From Sipunculus nudus (taxonomy: Eukaryota > Annelida > Sipuncula > Golfingiida > Sipunculidae), in the NCBI GenBank assembly GCA_026874595.1, contig CM049308.1, positions 96,210,624 to 96,274,623 on the forward strand: a stretch of 64,000 nucleotides of DNA, read 5' to 3'. The notes under the pieces were generated by a model. The model ran no database searches, was not told the origin of the DNA, and saw only the letters and a program-made list of their open reading frames with translations. Positions 36,401-51,400 of the stretch are shown piece by piece (positions within the stretch are counted from its first letter, which is position 1; each line of letters opens with the position of its first letter). The translations under genes and the position numbers were made by a program.

Positions 36401-39400
36401 GGTCACCTATTCAGCTGATCACTGTAGTTATGTCAGTATACAGATGCCCTAACTCCTCTAGGTCCTCTAGTTGACTAAACACTGTAGTTCTGTCAGTTTA
36501 CTGATGCCCTCAATCCTCTAGGTTACCTGGTCAACTGATCACATTATAAAGGTCAGTACCAGCATACATGCCCTCACTCCTCTAAGTCACCTATTCAGCT
36601 GAACACTGAAGTTATGTCAGTATACAGATGCCCTCACTCCTTTAGGTCACCTAGTCGACTATTCACTGTAGTTATGTCATTATACAGATGCCCTCAATCC
36701 TCTAGGTCCTCTAGTTGACTAAACACTGTAGTTATGTCAGTTTACTGATGCCCTCAATCCTCTAGGTTACCTGGTCAACTGATCACATTATAAAGGTCAG
36801 TACCAGTATACATGCCCTCACTCCTCTAAGTCACCTATTTAGCTGAACACTGAAGTTATGTCAGTATACAGATGCCCTCACTCCTCTAGGTCACCTAGTT
36901 GACTATTCACTGTAGTTATGTCATTATACAGATGCCCTCAATCCTCTAGGTCCTCTAGTTGACTAAACACTGTAGTTATGTCAGTTTACTGATGCCCTCC
37001 ATCCTCTAGGTTACCTGGTCAACTGATCACATTATTAAGGTCAGTACCAGTATACATGCCCTCACTCCTCTAAGTCACCTATTCAGCTGAACACTGAAGT
37101 TATGTCAGTATACAGATGCCCTAACTCCTCTAGGTCCTCTAGTTGACTAAACACTGTAGTTCTGTCAGTTTACTGATGCCCTCAATCCTCTAGGTTACCT
37201 GGTCAACTGATCACATTATAAAGGTCAGTACCAGTATACATGCCCTCACTCCTCTAAGTCACCTATTCAGCTGAACACTGAAGTTATGTCAGTATACAGA
37301 TGCCCTCACTCCTTTAGGTCACCTAGTCGACTATTCACTGTAGTTATGTCATTATACAGATGCCCTCAATCCTCTAGGTCCTCTAGTTGACTAAACACTG
37401 TAGTTATGTCAGTTTACTGATGCCCTCAATCCTCTAGGTTACCTGGTCAACTGATCACATTATAAAGGTCAGTACCAGTATACATGCCCTCACTCCTCTA
37501 AGTCACCTATTCAGCTGAACACTGAAGTTATGTCAGTATACAGATGCCCTCACTCCTCTAGGTCACCTAGTTGACTATTCACTGTAGTTATGTCATTATA
37601 CAGATGCCCTCAATCCTCTAGGTCCTCTAGTTGGCTAAACACTGTAGTTATGTCAGTTTACTGATGCCCTCAATCCTCTAGGTTACCTGGTCAACTGAAC
37701 ACATAATTAAGGTCAGTACCAGTATACATGCCCTCACTCCTCTAAGTCACCTATTCAGCTGAACACTGAAGTTATGTCAGTATACAGATGCCCTAACTCC
37801 TCTAGGTCCTCTAGTTGACTAAACACTGTAGTTCTGTCAGTTTACTGATGCCCTCAATCCTCTAGGTTACCTGGTCAACTGATCACATTATAAAGGTCAG
37901 TACCAGTATACATGCCCTCACTCCTCTAAGTCACCTATTCAGCTGAACACTGAAGTTATGTCAGTATACAGATGCCCTCACTCCTTTAGGTCACCTAGTC
38001 GACTATTCACTGTAGTTATGTCATTATACAGATGCCCTCAATCCTCTAGGTCCTCTAGTTGACTAAACACTGTAGTTATGTCAGTTTACTGATGCCCTCA
38101 ATCCTCTAGGTTACCTGGTCAACTGATCACATTATAAAGGTCAGTACCAGTATACATGCCCTCACTCCTCAAAGTCACCTATTCAGCTGAACACTGAAGT
38201 TATGTCAGTATACAGATGCCCTCACTCCTCTAGGTCCTCTGGTTGACTTAACACTGTAGTTATGTCAGTTTACTGATGCCCTCAATCCTCTAGGTTACCT
38301 GGTCAACTGATCACATTATAAAGGTCAGTACCAGTATACATGCCCTCTCCTCTAAGTCACCTATTCAGCTGAACACTGTAGTTATGTCATTATACAGATG
38401 CCCTCACTGCTCTAGGTCACCTATTCAGCTGATCACTGTAGTTATGTCAGTATACTGAATTACTGATGCCCTCAATCCTCTAGGTTACTTAGTCAACTTA
38501 ACAGTGTAGTTATGTCATGTTACAGATTCCCTCACTCCTCTAGGTCACCTAGTCGACTATTCGCTGTAGTTATGTCAGTTTACTAATGCCCTCACTCCTC
38601 TAGGTCACCTAGTCAACTAATCACTGTAGTTATGTCATTATACAGATGCCCTTACTCCTCTAGGTCACCTAGTTGACTATTCACTGTAGTTATGTCATTA
38701 TACAGATGCCCTCAATCCTCTAGGTCCTCTAGTTGACTAAACACTGTAGTTATGTCAGTTTACTGATGCCCTCAATCCTCTAGGTTACCTGGTCAACTGA
38801 TCACATTATAAAGGTCAGTACCAGTATACATGCCCTCACTCCTCTAAGTCACCTATTCAGCTGAACACTGAAGTTATGTCAGTATACAGATGCCCTCACT
38901 CCTTTAGGTCACCTATTCAGCTGATCACTGTAGTTATGTCAGTATACAGATGCCCTAACTCCTCTAGGTCCTCTAGTTGACTAAACACTGTAGTTCTGTC
39001 AGTTTACTGATGCCCTCAATCCTCTAGGTTACCTGGTCAACTGATCACATTATAAAGGTCAGTACCAGTATACATGCCCTCACTCCTCTAAGTCACCTAT
39101 TCAGCTGAACACTGAAGTTATGTCAGTATACAGATGCCCTCACTCCTTTAGGTCACCTAGTCGACTATTCACTGTAGTTATGTCATTATACAGATGCCCT
39201 CAATCCTCTAGGTCCTCTAGTTGACTAAACACTGTAGTTATGTCAGTTTACTGATGCCCTCAATCCTCTAGGTTACCTGGTCAACTGATCACATTATAAA
39301 GGTCAGTACCAGTATACATGCCCTCACTCCTCTAAGTCACCTATTCAGCTGAACACTGAAGTTATGTCAGTATACAGATGCCCTCACTCCTCTAGGTCAC

Positions 39401-42400
39401 CTAGTTGACTATTCACTGTAGTTATGTCATTATACAGATGCCCTCAATCCTCTAGGTCCTCTAGTTGACTAAACACTGTAGTTATGTCAGTTTACTGATG
39501 CCCTCAATCCTCTAGGTTACCTGGTCAACTGATCACATTATAAAGGTCAGTACCAGTATACATGCCCTCACTCCTCAAAGTCACCTATTCAGCTGAACAC
39601 TGAAGTTATGTCAGTATACAGATGCCCTCACTCCTTTAGGTCACCTAGTCAACTAATCACTGTAGTTATGTCATTATACAGATGCCCTCACTCCTCTAGG
39701 TCACCTAGTTGACTATTCACTGTAGTTATGTCATTATACAGATGCCCTCAATCCTCTAGGTCCTCTAGTTGACTAAACACTGTAGTTATGTCAGTTTACT
39801 GATGCCCTAAATCCTCTAGGTTACCTGGTCAACTGATCACATTATAAAGGTCAGTACCAGTATACATGCCCTCACTCCTCTAAGTCACCTAGTCAAATAA
39901 TCACTGTATTTATGTCATTATACAGATGCCCTCACTCCTCTAGGTCACCTAGTTGACTATTCACTGTAGTTATGTCATTATACAGATGCCCTCACTCCTC
40001 TAGGTCACCTAGTCAACTAATCACTGTAGTTATGTCATTATACAGATGCCCTCACTCCTCTAGGTCACCTAGTTGACTATTCACTGTAGTTATGCCATTA
40101 TACAGATGCCCTCAATCCTCTAGGTCCTCTAGTTGACTAAACACTGTAGTTATGTCAGTTTACTGATGCCCTCAATCCTCTAGGTTACCTGGTCAACTGA
40201 TCACATTATAAAGGTCAGTACCAGTATACATGCCCTCACTCCTCTAAGTCACCTATTCAGCTGAACACTGAAGTTATGTCAGTATACAGATGCCCTAACT
40301 CCTCTAGGTCCTCTAGTTGACTAAACACTGTAGTTATGTCAGTTTACTGATGCCCTCAATCCTCTAGGTTACCTGGTCAACTGATCACATTATAAAAGGT
40401 CAGTACCAGTATACATGCCCTCACTCCTCTAAGTCACCTATTCAGCTGAACACTGAAGTTATGTCAGTATACAGATGCCCTCACTCCTTTAGGTCACCTA
40501 GTCGACTATTCACTGTAGTTATGTCATTATACAGATGCCCTCAATCCTCTAGGTCCTCTAGTTGACTAAACACTGTAGTTATGTCAGTTTACTGATGCCC
40601 TCAATCCTCTAGGTTACCTGGTCAACTGATCACATTATTAAGGTCAGTACCAGTATACATGCCCTCACTCCTCTAAGTCACCTATTCAGCTAAACACTGA
40701 AGTTATGTCAGTATACAGATGCCCTCACTCCTCTAGGTCACCTAGTTGACTATTCACTGTAGTTATGTCATTATACAGATGCCCTCAATCCTCTAGGTCC
40801 TCTAGTTGAATGAACACTGTAGTTATGTCAGTTTACTGATGCCCTCAATCCTCTAGGTTACCTGGGCAACTGATCACATTATTAAGGTCAGTACCAGTAT
40901 ACATGCCCTCACTCCTCTAAGTCACCTATTCAGCTGAACACTGAAGTTATGTCAGTATACAGATGCCCTAACTCCTCTAGGTCCTCTAGTTGACTAAACA
41001 CTGTAGTTCTGTCAGTTTACTGATGCCCTCAATCCTCTAGGTTACCTGGTCAACTGATCACATTATAAAGGTCAGTACCAGTATACATGCCCTCACTCCT
41101 CTAAGTCACCTATTCAGCTGAACACTGAAGTTATGTCAGTATACAGATGCCCTCACTCCTTTAGGTCACCTAGTCGACTATTCACTGTAGTTATGTCATT
41201 ATACAGATGCCCTTAATCCTCTAGGTCCTCTAGTTGACTTAACACTGTAGTTATGTCAGTTTACTGATGCCCTCAATCCTCTAGGTTACCTGGTCAACTG
41301 ATCACATTATAAAGGTCAGTACCAGTATACATGCCCTCACTCCTCAAAGTCACCTATTCAGCTGAACACTGAAGTTATGTCAGTATACAGATGCCCTCAC
41401 TCCTCTAGGTCCTCTAGTTGACTAAACACTGTAGTTATGTCAGTTTACTGATGCCCTCAATCCTCTAGGTTACCTGGTCAACTGATCACATTATAAAGGT
41501 CAGTACCAGTATACATGCCCTCTCCTCTAAGTCACCTATTCAGCTGAACACTGTAGTTATGTCATTATACAGATGCCCTCACTCCTCTAGGTCACCTATT
41601 CAGCTGATCACTGTAGTTATGTCAGTATACTGAATTACTGATGCCCTCAATCCTCTAGGTTTCTTAGTCAACTTATCACTGTAGTTATGTCATGTTACAG
41701 ATTCCCTCACTCCTCTAGGTCACCTAGTCGACTATTCGCTGTAGTTATGTCAGTTTACTAATGCCCTCACTCCTCTAGGTCACCTAGTCAACTAATCACT
41801 GTAGTACTGTCATTATACAGATGCCCTCACTCCTCTAGGTCACCTAGTTGACTATTCACTGTAGTTATGTCATTATACAGATGCCCTCAATCCTCTAGGT
41901 CCTCTAGTTGACTAAACACTGTAGTTATGTCAGTTTACTGATGCCCTCAATCCTCTAGGTTACCTGGTCAACTGATCACATTATAAAGGTCAGTACCAGT
42001 ATACATGCCCTCACTCCTCTAAGTCACCTATTCAGCTGAACACTGAAGTTATGTCAGTATACAGATGCCCTCACTCCTTTAGGTCACCTATTCAGCTGAT
42101 CACTGTAGTTATGTCAGTATACAGATGCCCTAACTCCTCTAGGTCCTCTAGTTGACTAAACACTGTAGTTCTGTCAGTTTACTGATGCCCTCAATCCTCT
42201 AGGTTACCTGGTCAACTGATCACATTATAAAGGTCAGTACCAGTATACATGCCCTCACTCCTCTAAGTCACCTATTCAGCTGAACACTGAAGTTATGTCA
42301 GTATACAGATGCCCTCACTCCTTTAGGTCACCTAGTCGACTATTCACTGTAGTTATGTCATTATACAGATGCCCTCAATCCTCTAGGTCCTCTAGTTGAC

Positions 42401-45400
42401 TAAACACTGTAGTTATGTCAGTTTACTGATGCCCTCAATCCTCTAGGTTACCTGGTCAACTGATCACATTATAAAGGTCAGTACCAGTATACATGCCCTC
42501 ACTCCTCTAAGTCACCTATTTAGCTGAACACTGAAGTTATGTCAGTATACAGATGCCCTCACTCCTCTAGGTCACCTAGTTGACTATTCACTGTAGTTAT
42601 GTCATTATACAGATGCCCTCAATCCTCTAGGTCCTCTAGTTGACTAAACACTGTAGTTATGTCAGTTTACTGATGCCCTCCATCCTCTAGGTTACCTGGT
42701 CAACTGATCACATTATTAAGGTCAGTACCAGTATACATGCCCTCACTCCTCTAAGTCACCTATTCAGCTGAACACTGAAGTTATGTCAGTATACAGATGC
42801 CCTAACTCCTCTAGGTCCTCTAGTTGACTAAACACTGTAGTTCTGTCAGTTTACTGATGCCCTCAATCCTCTAGGTTACCTGGTCAACTGATCACATTAT
42901 AAAGGTCAGTACCAGTATACATGCCCTCACTCCTCTAAGTCACCTATTCAGCTGAACACTGAAGTTATGTCAGTATACAGATGCCCTCACTCCTTTAGGT
43001 CACCTAGTCGACTATTCACTGTAGTTATGTCATTATACAGATGCCCTCAATCCTCTAGGTCCTCTAGTTGACTAAACACTGTAGTTATGTCAGTTTACTG
43101 ATGCCCTCAATCCTCTAGGTTACCTGGTCAACTGATCACATTATAAAGGTCAGTACCAGTATACATGCCCTCACTCCTCTAAGTCACCTATTCAGCTGAA
43201 CACTGAAGTTATGTCAGTATACAGATGCCCTCACTCCTCTAGGTCACCTAGTTGACTATTCACTGTAGTTATGTCATTATACAGATGCCCTCAATCCTCT
43301 AGGTCCTCTAGTTGACTAAACACTGTAGTTATGTCAGTTTACTGATGCCCTCAATCCTCTAGGTTACCTGGTCAACTGATCACATTATAAAGGTCAGTAC
43401 CAGTATACATGCCCTCACTCCTCAAAGTCACCTATTCAGCTGAACACTGAAGTTATGTCAGTATACAGATGCCCTCACTCCTTTAGGTCACCTAGTCAAC
43501 TAATCACTGTAGTTATGTCATTATACAGATGCCCTCACTCCTCTAGGTCACCTAGTTGACTATTCACTGTAGTTATGTCATTATACAGATGCCCTCAATC
43601 CTCTAGGTCCTCTAGTTGACTAAACACTGTAGTTATGTCAGTTTACTGATGCCCTCAATCCTCTAGGTTACCTGGTCAACTGAACACATAATTAAGGTCA
43701 GTACCAGTATACATGCCCTCACTCCTCTAAGTCACCTATTCAGCTGAACACTGAAGTTATGACAGTATACAGATGCCCTAACTCCTCTAGGTCCTCTAGT
43801 TGACTAAACACTGTAGTTCTGTCAGTTTACTGATGCCCTCAATCCTCTAGGTTACCTGGTCAACTGATCACATTATAAAGGTCAGTACCAGTATACATGC
43901 CCTCACTCCTCTAAGTCACCTATTCAGCTGAACACTGAAGTTATGTCAGTATACAGATGCCCTCACTCCTTTAGGTCACCTAGTCGACTATTCACTGTAG
44001 TTATGTCATTATACAGATGCCCTCAATCCTCTAGGTCCTCTAGTTGACTAAACACTGTAGTTATGTCAGTTTACTGATGCCCTCAATCCTCTAGGTTACC
44101 TGGTCAACTGATCACATTATAAAGGTCAGTACCAGTATACATGCCCTCACTCCTCAAAGTCACCTATTCAGCTGAACACTGAAGTTATGTCAGTATACAG
44201 ATGCCCTCACTCCTCTAGGTCCTCTAGTTGACTTAACACTATAGTTATGTCAGTATACTGAATTACTGATGCCCTCAATCCTCTAGGTTACTTAGTCAAC
44301 TTATCACTGTAGTTATGTCATGTTACAGATTCCCTCACTCCTCTAGGTCACCTAGTCGACTATTCGCTGTAGTTATGTCAGTTTACTAATGCCCTCACTC
44401 CTCTAGGTCACCTAGTCAACTAATCACTGTAGTACTGTCATTATACAGATGCCCTCACTCCTCTAGGTCACCTAGTTGACTATTCACTGTAGTTATGTCA
44501 TTATACAGATGCCCTCAATCCTCTAGGTCCTCTAGTTGACTAAACACTGTAGTTATGTCAGTTTACTGATGCCCTCAATCCTCTAGGTTACCTGGTCAAC
44601 TGATCACATTATAAAGGTCAGTACCAGTATACATGCCCTCACTCCTCTAAGTCACCTATTCAGCTGAACACTGAAGTTATGTCAGTATACAGATGCCCTC
44701 ACTCCTTTAGGTCACCTATTCAGCTGATCACTGTAGTTATGTCAGTATACAGATGCCCTAACTCCTCTAGGTCCTCTAGTTGACTAAACACTGTAGTTCT
44801 GTCAGTTTACTGATGCCCTCAATCCTCTAGGTTACCTGGTCAACTGATCACATTATAAAGGTCAGTACCAGTATACATGCCCTCACTCCTCTAAGTCACC
44901 TATTCAGCTGAACACTGAAGTTATGTCAGTATACAGATGCCCTCACTCCTTTAGGTCACCTAGTCGACTATTCACTGTAGTTATGTCATTATACAGATGC
45001 CCTCAATCCTCTAGGTCCTCTAGTTGACTAAACACTGTAGTTATGTCAGTTTACTGATGCCCTCAATCCTCTAGGTTACCTGGTCAACTGATCACATTAT
45101 AAAGGTCAGTACCAGTATACATGCCCTCACTCCTCTAAGTCACCTATTTAGCTGAACACTGAAGTTATGTCAGTATACAGATGCCCTCACTCCTCTAGGT
45201 CACCTAGTTGACTATTCACTGTAGTTATGTCATTATACAGATGCCCTCAATCCTCTAGGTCCTCTAGTTGACTAAACACTGTAGTTATGTCAGTTTACTG
45301 ATGCCCTCCATCCTCTAGGTTACCTGGTCAACTGATCACATTATTAAGGTCAGTACCAGTATACATGCCCTCACTCCTCTAAGTCACCTATTCAGCTGAA

Positions 45401-48400
45401 CACTGAAGTTATGTCAGTATACAGATGCCCTAACTCCTCTAGGTCCTCTAGTTGACTAAACACTGTAGTTCTGTCAGTTTACTGATGCCCTCAATCCTCT
45501 AGGTTACCTGGTCAACTGATCACATTATAAAGGTCAGTACCAGTATACATGCCCTCACTCCTCTAAGTCACCTATTCAGCTGAACACTGAAGTTATGTCA
45601 GTATACAGATGCCCTCACTCCTTTAGGTCACCTAGTCGACTATTCACTGTAGTTATGTCATTATACAGATGCCCTCAATCCTCTAGGTCCTCTAGTTGAC
45701 TAAACACTGTAGTTATGTCAGTTTACTGATGCCCTCAATCCTCTAGGTTACCTGGTCAACTGATCACATTATAAAGGTCAGTACCAGTATACATGCCCTC
45801 ACTCCTCTAAGTCACCTATTCAGCTGAACACTGAAGTTATGTCAGTATACAGATGCCCTCACTCCTCTAGGTCACCTAGTTGACTATTCACTGTAGTTAT
45901 GTCATTATACAGATGCCCTCAATCCTCTAGGTCCTCTAGTTGGCTAAACACTGTAGTTATGTCAGTTTACTGATGCCCTCAATCCTCTAGGTTACCTGGT
46001 CAACTGAACACATAATTAAGGTCAGTACCAGTATACATGCCCTCACTCCTCTAAGTCACCTATTCAGCTGAACACTGAAGTTATGTCAGTATACAGATGC
46101 CCTAACTCCTCTAGGTCCTCTAGTTGACTAAACACTGTAGTTCTGTCAGTTTACTGATGCCCTCAATCCTCTAGGTTACCTGGTCAACTGATCACATTAT
46201 AAAGGTCAGTACCAGTATACATGCCCTCACTCCTCTAAGTCACCTATTCAGCTGAACACTGAAGTTATGTCAGTATACAGATGCCCTCACTCCTTTAGGT
46301 CACCTAGTCGACTATTCACTGTAGTTATGTCATTATACAGATGCCCTCAATCCTCTAGGTCCTCTAGTTGACTAAACACTGTAGTTATGTCAGTTTACTG
46401 ATGCCCTCAATCCTCTAGGTTACCTGGTCAACTGATCACATTATAAAGGTCAGTACCAGTATACATGCCCTCACTCCTCAAAGTCACCTATTCAGCTGAA
46501 CACTGAAGTTATGTCAGTATACAGATGCCCTCACTCCTCTAGGTCCTCTGGTTGACTTAACACTGTAGTTATGTCAGTTTACTGATGCCCTCAATCCTCT
46601 AGGTTACCTGGTCAACTGATCACATTATAAAGGTCAGTACCAGTATACATGCCCTCTCCTCTAAGTCACCTATTCAGCTGAACACTGTAGTTATGTCATT
46701 ATACAGATGCCCTCACTGCTCTAGGTCACCTATTCAGCTGATCACTGTAGTTATGTCAGTATACTGAATTACTGATGCCCTCAATCCTCTAGGTTACTTA
46801 GTCAACTTAACACTGTAGTTATGTCATGTTACAGATTCCCTCACTCCTCTAGGTCACCTAGTCGACTATTCGCTGTAGTTATGTCAGTTTACTAATGCCC
46901 TCACTCCTCTAGGTCACCTAGTCAACTAATCACTGTAGTTATGTCATTATACAGATGCCCTTACTCCTCTAGGTCACCTAGTTGACTATTCACTGTAGTT
47001 ATGTCATTATACAGATGCCCTCAATCCTCTAGGTCCTCTAGTTGACTAAACACTGTAGTTATGTCAGTTTACTGATGCCCTCAATCCTCTAGGTTACCTG
47101 GTCAACTGATCACATTATAAAGGTCAGTACCAGTATACATGCCCTCACTCCTCTAAGTCACCTATTCAGCTGAACACTGAAGTTATGTCAGTATACAGAT
47201 GCCCTCACTCCTTTAGGTCACCTATTCAGCTGATCACTGTAGTTATGTCAGTATACAGATGCCCTAACTCCTCTAGGTCCTCTAGTTGACTAAACACTGT
47301 AGTTCTGTCAGTTTACTGATGCCCTCAATCCTCTAGGTTACCTGGTCAACTGATCACATTATAAAGGTCAGTACCAGTATACATGCCCTCACTCCTCTAA
47401 GTCACCTATTCAGCTGAACACTGAAGTTATGTCAGTATACAGATGCCCTCACTCCTTTAGGTCACCTAGTCGACTATTCACTGTAGTTATGTCATTATAC
47501 AGATGCCCTCAATCCTCTAGGTCCTCTAGTTGACTAAACACTGTAGTTATGTCAGTTTACTGATGCCCTCAATCCTCTAGGTTACCTGGTCAACTGATCA
47601 CATTATAAAGGTCAGTACCAGTATACATGCCCTCACTCCTCTAAGTCACCTATTCAGCTGAACACTGAAGTTATGTCAGTATACAGATGCCCTCACTCCT
47701 CTAGGTCACCTAGTTGACTATTCACTGTAGTTATGTCATTATACAGATGCCCTCAATCCTCTAGGTCCTCTAGTTGACTAAACACTGTAGTTATGTCAGT
47801 TTACTGATGCCCTCAATCCTCTAGGTTACCTGGTCAACTGATCACATTATTAAGGTCAGTACCAGTATACATGCCCTCACTCCTCTAAGTCACCTATTCA
47901 GCTGAACACTGAAGTTATGTCAGTATACAGATGCCCTAACTCCTCTAGGTCCTCTAGTTGACTAAACACTGTAGTTCTGTCAGTTTACTGATGCCCTCAA
48001 TCCTCTAGGTTACCTGGTCAACTGATCACATTATAAAGGTCAGTACCAGTATACATGCCCTCACTCCTCTAAGTCACCTATTCAGCTGAACACTGAAGTT
48101 ATGTCAGTATACAGATGCCCTCACTCCTTTAGGTCACCTAGTCGACTATTCACTGTAGTTATGTCATTATACAGATGCCCTCAATCCTCTAGGTCCTCTA
48201 GTTGACTAAACACTGTAGTTATGTCAGTTTACTGATGCCCTCACTCCTCTAGGTTACCTGGTCAACTGATCACATTATAAAGGTCAGTACCAGTATACAT
48301 GCCCTCACTCCTCTAAGTCACCTATTCAGCTGAACACTGAAGTTATGTCAGTATACAGATGCCCTAACTCCTCTAGGTCCTCTAGTTGACTAAACACTGT

Positions 48401-51400
48401 AGTTCTGTCAGTTTACTGATGCCCTCAATCCTCTAGGTTACCTGGTCAACTGATCACATTATAAAGGTCAGTACCAGTATACATGCCCTCACTCCTCTAA
48501 GTCACCTATTTAGCTGAACACTGAAGTTATGTCAGTATACAGATGCCCTCACTCCTTTAGGTCACCTAGTCGACTATTCACTGTAGTTATGTCATTATAC
48601 AGATGCCCTCAATCCTCTAGGACCTCTAGTTGACTAAACACTGTAGTTATGTCAGTTTACTGATGCCCTCAATCCTCTAGGTTACCTGGTCAACTGATCA
48701 CATTATAAAGGTCAGTACCAGTATACATGCCCTCACTCCTCTAAGTCACCTATTTAGCTGAACACTGAAGTTATGTCAGTATACAGATGCCCTCACTCCT
48801 CTAGGTCACCTAGTTGACTATTCACTGTAGTTATGTCATTATACAGATGCCCTCAATCCTCTAGGTCCTCTAGTTGACTAAACACTGTAGTTATGCAGTT
48901 TACTGATGCCCTCAATCCTCTAGGTTACCTGGTCAACTGATCACATTATTAAGGTCAGTACCAGTATACATGCCCTCACTCCTCTAAGTCACCTATTCAG
49001 CTGAACACTGAAGTTATGTCAGTATACAGATGCCCTAACTCCTCTAGGTCCTCTAGTTGACTAAACACTGTAGTTATGTCAGTTTACTGATGCCCTCAAT
49101 CCTCTAGGTTACCTGGTCAACTGATCACATTATAAAGGTCAGTACCAGTATACATGCCCTCACTCCTCTAAGTCACCTATTCAGCTGAACACTGAAGTTA
49201 TGTCAGTATACAGATGCCCTCACTCCTTTAGGTCACCTAGTCGACTATTCACTGTAGTAATGTCATTATACAGATGCCCTCAATCCTCTAGGTCCTCTAG
49301 TTGACTAAACACTGTAGTTCTGTCAGTTTACTGATGCCCTCAATCCTCTAGGTTACCTGGTCAACTGATCACATTATAAAGGTCAGTACCAGTATACATG
49401 CCCTCACTCCTCTAAGTCACCTATTCAGCTGAACACTGAAGTTATGTCAGTATACAGATGCCCTCACTCCTTTAGGTCACCTAGTCGACTATTCACTGTA
49501 GTTATGTCATTATACAGATGCCCTCAATCCTCTAGGTCCTCTAGTTGACTAAACACTGTAGTTATGTCAGTTTACTGATGCCCTCAATCCTCTAGGTTAC
49601 CTGGTCAACTGATCACATTATAAAGGTCAGTACCAGTATACATGCCCTCACTCCTCTAAGTCACCTATTTAGCTGAACACTGAAGTTATGTCAGTATACA
49701 GATGCCCTCACTCCTCTAGGTCACCTAGTTGACTATTCACTGTAGTTATGTCATCATACAGATGCCCTCAATCCTCTAGGTCCTCTAGTTGACTAAACAC
49801 TGTAGTTATGTCAGTTTACTGATGCCCTCAATCCTCTAGGTTACCTGGTCAACTGATCACATTATTAAGGTCAGTACCAGTATACATGCCCTCACTCCTC
49901 TAAGTCACCTATTCAGCTGAACACTGAAGTTATGTCAGTATACAGATGCCCTAACTCCTCTAGGTCCTCTAGTTGACTAAACACTGTAGTTCTGTCAGTT
50001 TACTGATGCCCTCAATCCTCTAGGTTACCTGGTCAACTGATCACATTATAAAGGTCAGTACCAGTATACATGCCCTCACTCCTCTAAGTCACCTATTCAG
50101 CTGAACACTGAAGTTATGTCAGTATACAGATGCCCTCACTCCTTTAGGTCACCTAGTCGACTATTCACTGTAGTTATGTCATTATACAGATGCCCTCAAT
50201 CCTCTAGGTCCTCTAGTTGACTAAACACTGTAGTTATGTCAGTTTACTGATGCCCTCAATCCTCTAGGTTACCTGGTCAACTGATCACATTATAAAGGTC
50301 AGTACCAGTATACATGCCCTCACTCCTCTAAGTCACCTATTCAGCTGAACACTGAAGTTATGTCAGTATACAGATGCCCTCACTCCTCTAGGTCACCTAG
50401 TTGACTATTCACTGTAGTTATGTCATTATACAGATGCCCTCAATCCTCTAGGTCCTCTAGTTGACTAAACACTGTAGTTATGTCAGTTTACTGATGCCCT
50501 CAATCCTCTAGGTTACCTGGTCAACTGAACACATAATTAAGGTCAGTACCAGTATACATGCCCTCACTCCTCTAAGTCACCTATTCAGCTGAACACTGAA
50601 GTTATGTCAGTATACAGATGCCCTAACTCCTCTAGGTCCTCTAGTTGACTAAACACTGTAGTTCTGTCAGTTTACTGATGCCCTCAATCCTCTAGGTTAC
50701 CTGGTCAACTGATCACATTATAAAGGTCAGTACCAGTATACATGCCCTCACTCCTCTAAGTCACCTATTCAGCTGAACACTGAAGTTATGTCAGTATACA
50801 GATGCCCTCACTCCTTTAGGTCACCTAGTCGACTATTCACTGTAGTTATGTCATTATACAGATGCCCTCAATCCTCTAGGTCCTCTAGTTGACTAAACAC
50901 TGTAGTTATGTCAGTTTACTGATGCCCTCAATCCTCTAGGTTACCTGGTCAACTGATCACATTATAAAGGTCAGTACCAGTATACATGCCCTCACTCCTC
51001 AAAGTCACCTATTCAGCTGAACACTGAAGTTATGTCAGTATACAGATGCCCTCACTCCTCTAGGTCCTCTAGTTGACTAAACACTGTAGTTATGTCAGTT
51101 TACTGATGCCCTCAATCCTCTAGGTTACCTGGTCAACTGATCACATTATAAAGGTCAGTACCAGTATACATGCCCTCTCCTCTAAGTCACCTATTCAGCT
51201 GAACACTGTAGTTATGTCATTATACAGATGCCCTCACTGCTCTAGGTCACCTATTCAGCTGATCACTGTAGTTATGTCAGTATACTGAATTACTGATGCC
51301 CTCAATCCTCTAGGTTACTTAGTCAACTTAACACTGTAGTTATGTCATGTTACAGATTCCCTCACTCCTCTAGGTCACCTAGTCGACTATTCGCTGTAGT

